Positions 17,082-26,399 of a stretch of DNA of 64,000 nt are shown piece by piece. Made by a program: the position numbers and the translations under genes. Below the pieces are notes generated by a model. That model saw only the letters and a list, made by a program, of their open reading frames with translations, was not told where the DNA came from and did not search any database. Numbering within the stretch: position 1 is the first letter of the stretch; each line of letters opens with the position of its first letter. This DNA comes from Pontiella desulfatans (GTDB lineage: Bacteria > Verrucomicrobiota > Kiritimatiellia > Kiritimatiellales > Pontiellaceae), in assembly GCF_900890425.1 (NCBI RefSeq), contig NZ_CAAHFG010000004.1:850330-914329 (forward strand). Direction: 5' to 3'.

Positions 17082-18791
17082 TTAGAAAAGGCTTTTGGTG
17101 TAGAGGGTGTGGTAGTAGCCCCCGAGAGCCGTCAATGCCTGGTGCGTACCGTTCTCAACGACTTGGCCGTCGCGCAGGACAAAGATGGTGTCGGCGTGTT
17201 TCACGGTGGAGAGGCGGTGGGCGATGATGATCGTTGTGCGGTCTTTGCACAGGCGCTCCATGGCATCCTGGATCAGCTGTTCGGACTCGGTGTCGAGCGC
17301 GGAGGTGGCCTCGTCGAAAATGAGGATGGGCGGATTCTTCAGGAAGACCCGGGCGATGGAGACGCGCTGTTTTTGCCCGCCGGAAAGTTTGACGCCGTGC
17401 TCGCCGACGGGCGAGTCGAAGCCTTCGGGCAGCGATTCGATGAAGTCGAGAATGTTGGCCTGCCGGGCGGCGGCGACCAGCTCTTCTTCGTTCGCTTCGC
17501 GGTTGCCAAAAAGAATGTTGTCGCGGATGGTGGTGTCGAACAGGAAGGGCGACTGCTGAACAATGCCGATTTGTTCGCGCAGGAAGTGCTGGCGCAGGTC
17601 GAGGACGTTGACGCCGTCGATGGCGATGCGGCCTTCCCGGGCTTCGTAGAAGCGGGGAATCAGCGCGGCGAGGGTGGACTTGCCCGCGCCGGATTCACCG
17701 ACGAGCGCCACGGTCTGGCCGGCCTTGATGGAGACGGATACCTGGTTCAACACCTTGGCGTCGTTGCCTTCGTAGGCGAAGGAGAGGTTGGCCACTTCGA
17801 TCGCGCCGGTCACGTGTTCGGGTTCGACCGGGTTGGGGCGGTCCTGGATGTCGGGCTCGATATCCATGATTTCGGTGAAGCGCTCGAACGAGGCGGCGCC
17901 CTGGCCAAACTGTTCGACAAAATTGACCATGCGGTCGATCGGCTTGGTCATGAAGCGCGCGAACATGAGGAAAACGAGAATGTCGGCAATGTCGGCCTTT
18001 CCGTTGAACACCATGATCGCGCCGGCGACGGTGATGAGGATTTCGTGGCTGTGGATGAGCCCCATCATGGTGGAGTGGAAGGCGGCCATGGTGTGGTACA
18101 TCGTTTCCTTCGACTCGCGGAAGTCGTGGTTAACCTCGTCGAACTGGGCCACGGCGTGGTGTTCGCTGGCGAAGGATTTAACCTCGCGGATGCCCTGGAT
18201 CGAGTTTTCGATGTTGGCGTTGATGTCGGCCACGCGGCGGCGCATGACGCGCACGTTCTTGCGGAAGCGCTTTTGGAAGAGGATGCCGCAGAGCACCATG
18301 ACCGGCAGGGGGATCAGGGCGATCCACGCGAGGGTGGGGTTCATCCAGAACATGCAGGCGAAGGCGCCGCTGATGGTGAAGGTGGCCAGGAAGAGATCTT
18401 CCGGGACATGGTGCGCCACTTCGGAGATGGTGAAGAGGTCGTTGCTCAGGCGCGACATGATGTGTCCGGTCTTCGTTTTGTCGAAATAGCTGAACGAGAG
18501 CTTTTGCAAATGGCGGAAGAGCACGCCGCGCATGTCGGTCTCGATACGCGTTCCGAGCACGTGCCCCCACTTGATGTTGCTGAAGGCGGAGAAGGAGAGC
18601 ACCACCACGAGCATGGCAAGCAGGGCGACGGTTCCGGCGACCTCCGCCGCCGGGGCTTCGCCCAGTTTGAAGAGGTGGCGCGTGACGAGCGGAATCAGGA
18701 TGGCGCACAGCGAACGGACAAACGCCATGGAGAGGTCGAGTGCAAACAGGGGCCGGTGCGGCCGGTAGAATGCAACAAAGCGCTTGATCAT
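17082..18791 (-). CDS. ABC exporter, fused permease and ATPase (MsbA-like)
   Basis: 569 residues. Six N-terminal helices (ABC transporter type 1) lead to a nucleotide-binding domain with Walker A GESGAGKST, signature LSGGQKQR, Walker B ILIFDEATSALD and switch His in IIAHRLSTV. It works as a homodimer in the inner membrane; lipid, lipid A or drug export is possible. The ATG overlaps the pyruvate kinase stop by four bases, so the genes are translationally coupled. Confidence 0.9.
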   Translation of the reverse strand: MIKRFVAFYRPHRPLFALDLSMAFVRSLCAILIPLVTRHLFKLGEAPAAEVAGTVALLAMLVVVLSFSAFSNIKWGHVLGTRIETDMRGVLFRHLQKLSFSYFDKTKTGHIMSRLSNDLFTISEVAHHVPEDLFLATFTISGAFACMFWMNPTLAWIALIPLPVMVLCGILFQKRFRKNVRVMRRRVADINANIENSIQGIREVKSFASEHHAVAQFDEVNHDFRESKETMYHTMAAFHSTMMGLIHSHEILITVAGAIMVFNGKADIADILVFLMFARFMTKPIDRMVNFVEQFGQGAASFERFTEIMDIEPDIQDRPNPVEPEHVTGAIEVANLSFAYEGNDAKVLNQVSVSIKAGQTVALVGESGAGKSTLAALIPRFYEAREGRIAIDGVNVLDLRQHFLREQIGIVQQSPFLFDTTIRDNILFGNREANEEELVAAARQANILDFIESLPEGFDSPVGEHGVKLSGGQKQRVSIARVFLKNPPILIFDEATSALDTESEQLIQDAMERLCKDRTTIIIAHRLSTVKHADTIFVLRDGQVVENGTHQALTALGGYYHTLYTKSLF

Positions 18792-20200
18792 TTCAACAGG
18801 GTGGCGGGGGTATCGACCTGGAGGAAGTTGGTGTGGGCGGAATAGATGTGTCCTCCGCCGATGAAGACGATCAGGTCGTCCATCTCAATCAGCCCCTCGT
18901 CGACCAGTTGTTTGAGGGCTGCCTTCACCAATGCGTCGGTGGTTGGCGGAATATCGATCTTTTCGGCATAGACGCCATAGTTGAGCGAAAGTTCGCGCAC
19001 GGTGCGCGCGCTGGCGGAAAGCGCGAAGATCGGGGTCTTGCCCCGGTAGGAGGCGCAGATCTGGGCGGTGTCGCCGGACTTGGTGCTGGTGATGATGGCC
19101 TTGGCCGGAATGGCGGCCGCCATGGCCACGGCCGATTTGGCCAGGTGGTTGCGCGGCATCAGCTCGGCCGATTGCTGGACGACCGGGAGATCGTGGGTCA
19201 TCGTCGTCTCCTGGGCTTCGACGTTGCGGGCGATATCGGCCATGGTGGTGACGGCCTCGACCGGGTATTTGCCATAGGCGGTTTCGCCGGAGAGCATGAC
19301 GGCGTCGGTGCCGTCGTAGATGGCGTTGGCAACATCCGAAACCTCGGCGCGGGTGGCGCGCGGGTTGTCGATCATCGTATGCAGCATCTGGGTGGCGGTG
19401 ATGACGGGCTTCACGCGGCGGATGCAGGTTTTGATCATCCGTTTCTGGATGATCGGAACCTCTTCGGCGGGAATCTCGATGCCCAGGTCGCCGCGGGCAA
19501 CCATTACGCCATGGGCGACGTCGAGGATCTCCTCGAGGTTGTCGACCCCTTCGCGGTTTTCGATTTTGGCGATGATCTTGACGGGACTCTTGCGCATGTT
19601 GAGGATGCTTTGGATTGCCATTACGTCGTCGCGGTTGCGCACGAAGGAGTGGGCGATGAACTCGACATCGGAGCGGGTGGCCCAGTCGATGAAGTTGGCG
19701 TCCTTTTCGGTGAGTGCGGGCAGGTCGAGCTCGACGTTGGGCACGTTGACGCTCTTCCTGTTTTTGATTGCGCCATTGTTTTCGGCCCGGCAGACGAGCA
19801 GGCCCGCCTGTTTTTCAACCACGGTCAGGTGCGTCTCGCCGTCGTCGATGAGGATGTCGCTGCCAACGGGGACTTCCTCGCAGAAATCTTCGTAGTTGAC
19901 CTTGAACCCAGCCTCCGGAACCGACTTGTCGCCGATGCGCACAAGATCGCCGGTGACCAGCTCGATGGCGTCTTGCATTTCGCAGGTGCGCACTTCGGGG
20001 CCCTTGGTATCGATCAGCACGCCGATGCTTGCGGATACCGCGCGGATGTTTTCGAGCATCATGTCGGCCTCTTCCAGGGAGATGTGGGCCGTGTTGAGGC
20101 GGGCGACGTTCATGCCGGCATCGTAGAGTTTCTGGATAAAGTCGCGCTCGCAGCGGTTGTGGGCGATGGTACAGATGATTTTGGTCTGTTTCTTGTACAT
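18788..20200 (-). CDS. pyk: Pyruvate kinase
   Basis: 470 residues, the standard length. The beginning (KTKIICTIAH... ARLNTAHIS) matches the phosphate-binding N-terminus, DTKGPEVRT and VARGDLGIEIPAEEVP are the family signatures, and the active-site Lys lies in KIIAKIENREG. It converts PEP and ADP to pyruvate and ATP in glycolysis. ATG 20200 has AGAGGA four bases upstream. The frame is open far upstream, but that part is antisense to the phosphatase gene and not coding. Coupled to the ABC exporter downstream. Confidence 0.96.
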   Translation of the reverse strand: MYKKQTKIICTIAHNRCERDFIQKLYDAGMNVARLNTAHISLEEADMMLENIRAVSASIGVLIDTKGPEVRTCEMQDAIELVTGDLVRIGDKSVPEAGFKVNYEDFCEEVPVGSDILIDDGETHLTVVEKQAGLLVCRAENNGAIKNRKSVNVPNVELDLPALTEKDANFIDWATRSDVEFIAHSFVRNRDDVMAIQSILNMRKSPVKIIAKIENREGVDNLEEILDVAHGVMVARGDLGIEIPAEEVPIIQKRMIKTCIRRVKPVITATQMLHTMIDNPRATRAEVSDVANAIYDGTDAVMLSGETAYGKYPVEAVTTMADIARNVEAQETTMTHDLPVVQQSAELMPRNHLAKSAVAMAAAIPAKAIITSTKSGDTAQICASYRGKTPIFALSASARTVRELSLNYGVYAEKIDIPPTTDALVKAALKQLVDEGLIEMDDLIVFIGGGHIYSAHTNFLQVDTPATLLK

Positions 20201-20273
20201 AAGTCCTCTTCGGGGTTGCCGGCGCAGGTTTTTAGCAGATTGCCGGGTGCGTACTAGCCCATAATTGAAAAAA

Positions 20274-20471
20274 TCAATAGTGCGGCGGACGTTCGTTTCT
20301 TGCAATTTCCTGGGGATGCTGAAGTTCTTCGAGTTTGTTTTCGAGTTTTTCCAGCCGTTTGTTGAGCCGCGCGAGATCCTGCTGTTGCCGGAAAACCTCG
20401 TTGTTGAGCTGCGCAATGGTTTCGTCCTGCAGGGCCGAAAGGGTTTCAAGTTGGATGATCCGCTCTTCCAT
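20274..20471 (-). CDS. slyX: SlyX family protein
   Basis: 65 residues from MEERIIQLE, nearly all a coiled coil, ending NERPPHY. The PPHY end is characteristic of SlyX proteins, whose function is unknown. An in-frame ATG at 20483 would add four residues. It is transcribed toward pyruvate kinase with ~70 bases between them, and divergently from the phosphatase array. Confidence 0.8.
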   Translation of the reverse strand: MEERIIQLETLSALQDETIAQLNNEVFRQQQDLARLNKRLEKLENKLEELQHPQEIARNERPPHY

Positions 20472-20578
20472 GCCGTGGAACATAGCAGATTCCGTTTCGA
20501 AGGGGAGGCGTTTAATCGCCTTTTGCGTTGATGAAGGGGGGCGCTTTGATAAGAATAGGGCAAACCTAGGGAGACGCG

Positions 20579-21793
20579 ATGCCTGACAATTTGCATGATA
20601 CCGGTTTCTTGCTTCAGAACCTGATGGAGCATATGACCGACAACATCTACTTCAAGGACCGCCAGTCGCGCTTCATCATGGTCAACCGGGCCTTCTGCGA
20701 ATGGACGGGGTTGGACTGCGGGGCGGTGGTCGGGAAAACCGATTTCGACCTCTTTGCCTCGGAGCATGCGCAACAGGCCTACGCGGACGAACAGCGCATC
20801 ATCGAAACCGGCCAACCACTGATCGGCATCGAGGAAAAGGAGACCTGGGAAGACGGGCACATCACTTGGGTCTCCACCACCAAGATGCCGCTGAAGAATT
20901 CCGATGGGGAGACGATCGGCACGTTCGGGGTTTCGCGCAATATCACCGACCATAAGGAGGCCGAGCTCAAGGCCAACTATTATTCCGAGCAAATCCGCCG
21001 CATTAAGGAGGAGATGGAGGAGGATGTGCGCATGGCGGGCGAGCTGCAGAAAACCTTCTTCCCCCGCCACTACCCCTGTTTCCCCGAAGGCGTTGCGCCC
21101 GGCCAAAGCGGCGTCGGCTTCTTCCACCACTACCACGCCAGCGGGTTGGTCAGTGGCGACTTCTGCACCGTTCGCCGTCTTTCCGAAAGCGAATCGGGCA
21201 TCTTCCTGTGCGATGTGATGGGGCACGGGGTGCGCGCGGCCCTCGGCACGGCGCTGATCTGCGCGATGGTCGAAGAGATTTCCGGGGAGGCCCAAAACCC
21301 CGGCGATTTCCTCGCCCGCATGAACGAGCTCCTGCTGCCCATCATGCGGCAGGAGGATATGTTCCTCTACGCCACCGCCTGCTACGCGGTGTTCGATGCC
21401 CGCAGCGGCTTGTTGCGGATCGCCAACGCCGGCCATCCCATCCCGCTGCATTCCCGGGGCGGCGAAGGCGGCGTGGGCTGGCTCTTCGGCGATGAATCCG
21501 TGCGGGGCCCCGCCCTGGCCATCGCCGAGGGGGCGGAATACGAAACCTTCGATATTCAATTGGGGGTTGGCGATTCGGTGGTCATGTATACCGACGGGCT
21601 CTACGAAGTGGAGGATGCCTCCGGCGAGGAGTTTGGCGAACAGCGTCTGCTGGCGGCGGCGCAACGGCTGGCCGGCCAATCCCTGGAGGCCCTCTTCCCG
21701 GCGCTCGTGGCCGAGGCCAGCGCCTATGCGGGCGGAAAGCTCGACGACGACGTCTGCCTGGTTGGCCTGCATTACCGGAAGCCGATGCAATAG
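20579..21793 (+). CDS. PAS-PP2C (SpoIIE/RsbU-type) phosphatase, copy 1
   Basis: 404 residues, no membrane segment. Residues ~10-125 form a PAS sensor (MTDNIYFKDRQSRFIMVNRA... ITDHKEAEL), ~125-160 a coiled coil linker (RRIKEEMEEDVRMAGELQK), and ~185-395 a PP2C phosphatase. Metal-site aspartates are visible in SGDF, DVMGHG, YTDGLYE and DDDVCLV. Proteins of this type dephosphorylate anti-anti-sigma factors in partner-switching systems; no STAS or RsbW-type kinase gene is adjacent. First of three tandem paralogues, nine bases ahead of copy 2. AGGGAG precedes the ATG. Confidence 0.88.
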   Translation: MPDNLHDTGFLLQNLMEHMTDNIYFKDRQSRFIMVNRAFCEWTGLDCGAVVGKTDFDLFASEHAQQAYADEQRIIETGQPLIGIEEKETWEDGHITWVSTTKMPLKNSDGETIGTFGVSRNITDHKEAELKANYYSEQIRRIKEEMEEDVRMAGELQKTFFPRHYPCFPEGVAPGQSGVGFFHHYHASGLVSGDFCTVRRLSESESGIFLCDVMGHGVRAALGTALICAMVEEISGEAQNPGDFLARMNELLLPIMRQEDMFLYATACYAVFDARSGLLRIANAGHPIPLHSRGGEGGVGWLFGDESVRGPALAIAEGAEYETFDIQLGVGDSVVMYTDGLYEVEDASGEEFGEQRLLAAAQRLAGQSLEALFPALVAEASAYAGGKLDDDVCLVGLHYRKPMQ

Positions 21794-21801
21794 GGAACCC
21801 G

Positions 21802-23022
21802 ATGGACCTGAGGGACAAAGACTACCTATTGCTCAAGAACCTCATGGACAACATGACGGACAGCATCTACTTCAAGGATCTTGAATCCCGTTTCGTCATG
21901 GTCAACCGCGCCTCGGCCCGGTGGCAAGGCTTCGAGCAACCCGACGACGCCATCGGCACCTCCGATTTCGACACCTACCAGGAAGAGGATGCCCGCCGGA
22001 TGTTCGCGGACGAGCAGCGCATCATCGAGACCGGCATCCCCTTGGTGGGGCTCGAGGAGGAGGAAACCTCCAAGAACGGGCAGGTGGCCTGGGTTTCCAC
22101 CACCAAGATGCCGCTGCGCGACGACGACGGGCGGATCGTGGGCACCTTCGGCATCTCGCGCGACATCACCGAACACAAGCAGGCCGAGCTGAGCGCCGCC
22201 CGCTATGCCGAGCAGGTCCGCCTCATCAAGGAGGAGATGGAGGACGATGTCCGCATGGCCGCCGAACTCCAGAAAACCTTTTTCCCGAACACCTACCCAT
22301 CCTTCCCCGCAGGATGCGCCCCCGCCGATAGCCGCGTGGGCTTTCTCCACCGCTACCACCCCAGCGGCATGGTCAGCGGCGATTTCTGCTCCATCCGCCG
22401 CCTGTCCGAAACCAAATGCGGCGTCCTGCAATGCGATGTGATGGGCCATGGCGTCCGCGCCGCCCTGGTTACGGCCCTGATCTGCGCGATCGTCGAGGAA
22501 TTGTCGCAGCAGGAGCACGACCCCGGCGCCTATCTCGCCCGAATGAACGAGCTGCTGCTGCCCACCCTGCGGCGGGACGACTCGTTCCTCTACGCCACCG
22601 CCTGCTATCTGGTCTTCGATACCGCCACCGGCCTGCTGCGCCATGCCAACGCCGGGCATCCCGTTCCGCTTCTTTTCCAGGGGGCGGCCGCCGAATGGCT
22701 GATGGAGGATGCGGCGCTGCGCGGACCGGCCCTGGCCGTCTGCGAAGGGACGGAGTTCCTGACCCTGGAAAAACAGCTTGCCCCCGGCGATTCGGTGGTC
22801 ATGTATACCGATGGACTCTACGAAGTCGAAGGGGCCAACGGCGAGGAATTCGGGGAACAACGGCTGGCCGACTCCGCGCGGCGGCATGCCCGGCTCCCCC
22901 TTCGGGAATTGTTCCCGGCCTTGATCGGCGATGCCCGGCGGTTTGCCGGCGCCAACGCCTTCGACGACGATATTTGCCTGGTCGGCCTCGAGTGCCGGGC
23001 GCTACAGGAAGAAAAGGATTAG
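21802..23022 (+). CDS. PAS-PP2C (SpoIIE/RsbU-type) phosphatase, copy 2
   Basis: 406 residues, colinear with copy 1. The PAS domain (MTDSIYFKDLESRFVMVNRA), linker (LIKEEMEDDVRMAAELQK) and phosphatase domain (SGDFCS, CDVMGHGVRAAL, YTDGLYEVEG, DDDICLVGL) are all intact. The expected acidic metal ligands are present, so it is probably active. Divergence from copy 1 is spread along the length, including the PAS pocket. It is separated by nine and four bases from its neighbours, so the three genes form one operon. Confidence 0.88.
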   Translation: MDLRDKDYLLLKNLMDNMTDSIYFKDLESRFVMVNRASARWQGFEQPDDAIGTSDFDTYQEEDARRMFADEQRIIETGIPLVGLEEEETSKNGQVAWVSTTKMPLRDDDGRIVGTFGISRDITEHKQAELSAARYAEQVRLIKEEMEDDVRMAAELQKTFFPNTYPSFPAGCAPADSRVGFLHRYHPSGMVSGDFCSIRRLSETKCGVLQCDVMGHGVRAALVTALICAIVEELSQQEHDPGAYLARMNELLLPTLRRDDSFLYATACYLVFDTATGLLRHANAGHPVPLLFQGAAAEWLMEDAALRGPALAVCEGTEFLTLEKQLAPGDSVVMYTDGLYEVEGANGEEFGEQRLADSARRHARLPLRELFPALIGDARRFAGANAFDDDICLVGLECRALQEEKD

Positions 23023-23025
23023 CGA

Positions 23026-24246
23026 ATGGAGCATCAAGCCAACCATGGTTTCCTGCTGGAAAACCTCATGAACAACTCGTCGGATTCGATCTATTTCAAG
23101 GATCTCCAATCCCGCTTCATCAAGGTGAACCAAGCCTGCGCCGACAAGCACGGGTGGGAGTCCCCGGAATCGGTCAAGGGAAAGAGCGATTTCGATACCT
23201 TCACGCAGGAACATGCCGAACAGGCCTTCGCCGATGAACAGCGCATCATCAAAACCGGGGAGCCGCTCGACGCGGTCGAGGAAAAGGAAACCTGGCCGGA
23301 TGGTTCGGTCACCTGGGTGTCCACCACCAAGCTGCCGCTACGCAACGAGGCCGGCGAGATCATCGGAACCTTCGGGATGTCGCGCGATATCACCGAGCAT
23401 AAGGAGGCCGAACTGCGAGCCCGGCGCTATGCCGATGAAATCAACAACATCAAAGACGAGATGGAAAACGATGTCCGCATGGCCGGCCAGCTGCAGAAAA
23501 ACTTTTTCCCGCGCACCTATCCAGACTATCCGGAAGGGGCCGGCCAGGAGGCGAGCTGTGTGGAATTCCTGCACCGCTTCAACCTCAACCGGCAGGTAAC
23601 CGGCGACTATTGCGCCATCATGCGCGTGTCCGACCACGAGGCCGGCATCTTCCTGTGCGATATCTGCGGGGTGGGTGTGCGAGCCGCGCTGGGCACGGCG
23701 CTGATCCGCGGCATCATGCAGGAGATCTCTTCGCTGGGGAACGATCCGGGTGCCTATCTTGCGCGGATGAACGGCCTGCTGCTGCCGCTGCTCCACCAGG
23801 AAGGCCTGGCGCTCGATGCCACCGCCTGCTACCTGGTGTTCGATGTCCGGACCGGCATGACCCGGTTTGCGAATGCCGGCCATTCCATGCCGATCCATTT
23901 CCAGGACGGAACGGCCGCCCAATGGCTCACCGAAGGGTGCTCCCAATGCGTAGGCGACCCGCTGGCCCTGAAACCCGAAGCCGCCTACGCCACCGTCGAG
24001 CGCCAGCTCGCTCCCGGCGATTCCGTGGTGCTCTTCACCGACGGCTTATACTCGGTGTGCAACAACGTGGACGATCCCCTGGGTAAAAAGCGCCTGCTCG
24101 ATGCCGCCCATAGTTTGGTGGGCGAACCCTTGGCGGACATCTTCGATGGCCTGGAGGGCGATGCCCTCGCCTTCTCCAGGAACGGCTGCTTTTCCGACGA
24201 CGTCTGCCTGGTGGGCTTCCACTACCGGAAACCCATGGGCGGCTAG
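23026..24246 (+). CDS. PAS-PP2C phosphatase, copy 3, divergent catalytic loops
   Basis: 406 residues with the same architecture (SSDSIYFKDLQSRFIKVNQA PAS; NNIKDEMENDVRMAGQLQK linker). The aspartates in TGDY, CDICG, FTDGLY and SDDVCLV remain. However GHG has become GVG, TDGLYE has become TDGLYS, and NAGHP has become NAGHS. The metal site may survive while neighbouring conserved residues have been lost, so reduced, altered or regulatory activity is possible. Last gene of the triplet. Confidence 0.86.
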   Translation: MEHQANHGFLLENLMNNSSDSIYFKDLQSRFIKVNQACADKHGWESPESVKGKSDFDTFTQEHAEQAFADEQRIIKTGEPLDAVEEKETWPDGSVTWVSTTKLPLRNEAGEIIGTFGMSRDITEHKEAELRARRYADEINNIKDEMENDVRMAGQLQKNFFPRTYPDYPEGAGQEASCVEFLHRFNLNRQVTGDYCAIMRVSDHEAGIFLCDICGVGVRAALGTALIRGIMQEISSLGNDPGAYLARMNGLLLPLLHQEGLALDATACYLVFDVRTGMTRFANAGHSMPIHFQDGTAAQWLTEGCSQCVGDPLALKPEAAYATVERQLAPGDSVVLFTDGLYSVCNNVDDPLGKKRLLDAAHSLVGEPLADIFDGLEGDALAFSRNGCFSDDVCLVGFHYRKPMGG

Positions 24247-24332
24247 CACACGGGCAAGCATAACCATTCCGCCGCCGTTTCAGCCCCTGGTTAAGGCGTG
24301 AATTTTAAAACAGGATGCAGTAGGGTGCCTTC

Positions 24333-24974
24333 ATGAAACTGATAACCACACTTTGCCTATTGGCTTGCTGCGCCTCCCGCGCCGGTCTCGAATGGAAGGA
24401 AAAAGAGGTTGCGATGGAGGTGCTGCCCACGCAGGTCTTCACCGAAGCCGTGTTCCGTTTCACGAATGCCGGGCCGCAACCGATCACCATTGGCGATGTG
24501 CGCGTCGGGTGCGGCTGCCTTGCCCCCAGGTTGGCTAAGCGCACCTACGCCGTCGGCGAAGACGGCGAGCTCGTCATCCGGTTCGACCTCCGCAACCGTA
24601 CCGGCCAGCAAAAAAAACAGGTTGTCGTGAAAACCAGCGATGGGGCCGAAACCAAGCTGACGACCCTGGCCGATATCCCCAAGGCCTACGACATCGCGCC
24701 CATCATGATGAAGTGGGTCGATGGCAATACCGCGGAGAGCAAGACGGCCAAGCTCGTCAATCCCAACAAAATCCCGATCAAACTCGTTTCCGCAAACTCG
24801 TCGCACAAGGATCTCCCCGTCGTGCTGAAAACCATCCGCGAAGGCTTCGAATACGAGGTGGTGGTCACCCGCGCCCCCACGGCCAGGAATGCCCGCGCCG
24901 TCGTCCGCATCGAGACCGAAAAGCTGGACGGCCAGGAATCCAAAACCCTCAAGTTCTACGTCCACGCGCAATAA
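24333..24974 (+). CDS. DUF1573-domain exported protein
   Basis: 213 residues. A short hydrophobic export signal with LLACC could be a lipoprotein or Sec signal. The DUF1573 Ig-like region follows (FRFTNAGPQPITIGDVRVGCGC), then a second beta-sandwich segment. Such proteins are common and uncharacterised in PVC and Bacteroidetes envelopes. Its stop TAA overlaps the start of the PLD-like gene by one base. Confidence 0.8.
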   Translation: MKLITTLCLLACCASRAGLEWKEKEVAMEVLPTQVFTEAVFRFTNAGPQPITIGDVRVGCGCLAPRLAKRTYAVGEDGELVIRFDLRNRTGQQKKQVVVKTSDGAETKLTTLADIPKAYDIAPIMMKWVDGNTAESKTAKLVNPNKIPIKLVSANSSHKDLPVVLKTIREGFEYEVVVTRAPTARNARAVVRIETEKLDGQESKTLKFYVHAQ

Positions 24975-25489
24975 TGGTCGAGTTTGTCAAAAACCGCGGG
25001 ATCTACGAACAGGTCATCATGGAGATGGTGCCCTCGGCCACGGAGTTTGTCTGGATCGCCACGGCCGACATCAAGGACATGCACGTCGGGAGCCGCGCCA
25101 GCTTCCGCCCGTTCCTGGCGGTCTTGTCGGAATTGGTGGAGGAGGGGGTTTCCATCCGCCTGTTGCACGCCAAGGAACCCGGCGAAAACTTCCGGCGGGA
25201 TTTCGACCGCTATCCCGCCCTGCTCGCCGGCCTCGAACGCAATATTTGCCCGCGCGTCCACTTGAAGTCCATCGTCGTCGATGGCCGGATCGCCTATCTC
25301 GGCAGCGCCAACCTCACCGGCGCCGGCATGGGTGCCAAGGGCAAGGACCGCCGCAACTTCGAGTCCGGCATTGTTTCCGACGAACCCTCCATCGTCTCCG
25401 GCACCATGGAGCAGTTCGACGAAATCTGGATGGGCGCCCAATGCGACACCTGCCAGCGCCGCGACTACTGCGCCGACCCTATTGCATGA
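24974..25489 (+). CDS. Single-HKD phospholipase D-like protein
   Basis: 171 residues with one HKD motif: H-L-K-S-I-V-V-D followed by GSANLTGAG, the active-site pattern of PLD-superfamily phosphodiesterases. One motif per chain means it would act as a dimer, like Nuc-type endonucleases. There is no signal peptide, so it is cytosolic. The C-terminus has a CDTCQRRDYC cysteine cluster that may bind metal. ATG overlaps the previous stop (TAATG). Confidence 0.85.
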   Translation: MVEFVKNRGIYEQVIMEMVPSATEFVWIATADIKDMHVGSRASFRPFLAVLSELVEEGVSIRLLHAKEPGENFRRDFDRYPALLAGLERNICPRVHLKSIVVDGRIAYLGSANLTGAGMGAKGKDRRNFESGIVSDEPSIVSGTMEQFDEIWMGAQCDTCQRRDYCADPIA

Positions 25490-25512
25490 TAAGAATAAGG
25501 ATGGATGGAAAA

Positions 25513-26262
25513 ATGGAACGTATTGCGATAGTAACCGGAGCCACATCCGGTATTGGGGAAGCCACGGCGCGCAAGTTCGTGGCCGACGGCATGCAGGTCG
25601 TCGGGTGCGGGCGTACCGCAGAAAAGCTGGTTGCGCTGGAGCAGGAACTCGGAGATGGGTTCTACGGCGTGGCCGGAGATGCCTCGGACGGCGAGGTGCT
25701 GGATCGGCTGTTCGAAACCGCCGTGGAACGGTTCGGCCACGAGGCCGATATCGTGGTGGCCAATGCCGGCCGTGGATTGGGCGGTTCGGTCAAGGACGCC
25801 GACCTTGAACAATTCCGCGAGTTGATCGACATTAATGTGACCGGAACGGCGTTGCTGATTCAGATGGCGGCAAAGCGGATGGTGGAAATGCAGAAAACAG
25901 GATTTCCTGACACCGCCGCCGACATTGTGATTATCGGCTCGGTCGTCGGTCGGCACATCTCACCGTTCAGTGCGGTATACGGCGCATCGAAGTTTGCCGT
26001 CCATGCGCTGGCGGAAGGCCTTCGCCGCGATATCGGACCGCAGGGCGTGCGCGTCTCGCTGGTGCAGCCGGGCATTGTCATCAGCGGCTTCCAGGCGGGC
26101 GCCAACTACAGCGACGTTCTGGTCGATAGCTTCCACGAAAAATTTGGCCCGTTGCCCAGCTGCGACGACATGGCCGATGCGATTTATCATGTGGTCGCGC
26201 TGCCGCCGCACGTCAACATCAGCGACCTCGTCATCCGCCCCACCCGCCAGGATTATCCGTAG
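25513..26262 (+). CDS. Short-chain dehydrogenase/reductase
   Basis: About 249 residues of the classical SDR fold. TGATSGIGEA is the NAD(P) glycine motif, NAGRG the structural NAG motif, and YGASK the catalytic Tyr-Lys, with the expected Ser in IIGSVVG. The loop (VQPGIVISGF) is typical of cytosolic oxidoreductases of the YdfG type. ATGs at 25486 and 25501 are also in frame; 25513 is chosen since the Rossmann strand begins just after and AAGGATGG lies upstream. Confidence 0.88.
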   Translation: MERIAIVTGATSGIGEATARKFVADGMQVVGCGRTAEKLVALEQELGDGFYGVAGDASDGEVLDRLFETAVERFGHEADIVVANAGRGLGGSVKDADLEQFRELIDINVTGTALLIQMAAKRMVEMQKTGFPDTAADIVIIGSVVGRHISPFSAVYGASKFAVHALAEGLRRDIGPQGVRVSLVQPGIVISGFQAGANYSDVLVDSFHEKFGPLPSCDDMADAIYHVVALPPHVNISDLVIRPTRQDYP

Positions 26263-26319
26263 GCGCTGAATTGGAGGGTGAGGCGCTGTCCGAACCCCCG
26301 TGCGCAGGGCACGTTGGCT

Positions 26320-26353
26320 TTGCGGCGGGCGGCTCGGATGGAACCTCGCCCTC
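26320..26353. repeat. 34-bp dispersed repeat, copy 1
   Basis: This 34-base segment, beginning TTGCGGCGGGCGGCTCGG and ending CTCGCCCTC, is repeated exactly at 40030-40063. It sits in the short gap between the convergent SDR and nrdG genes, beside further GAGGGCG/CGCCCTC inverted elements. Confidence 0.85.
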
Positions 26354-26399
26354 CAGAGGGCGGGGCGGTTCGCACGCAGGCTCGCCCTCCAGAATTGGG

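Noticed and set aside
17019-18845. A 608-codon open frame opposite the ABC exporter
   Set aside because: Antisense to a well-supported gene; composition is skewed to Asp/Glu/Gly/Val/His with no motif.
20201-21790. An in-frame upstream extension of pyruvate kinase to ~1000 residues
   Set aside because: The extension is antisense to slyX's neighbour and the first phosphatase gene, has no homology-like motif, and pyk has its own ribosome-binding site at 20200.
20579-24246. The triplicate phosphatases as an assembly artefact
   Set aside because: The copies differ along the whole length at both DNA and protein level, so they are true paralogues.
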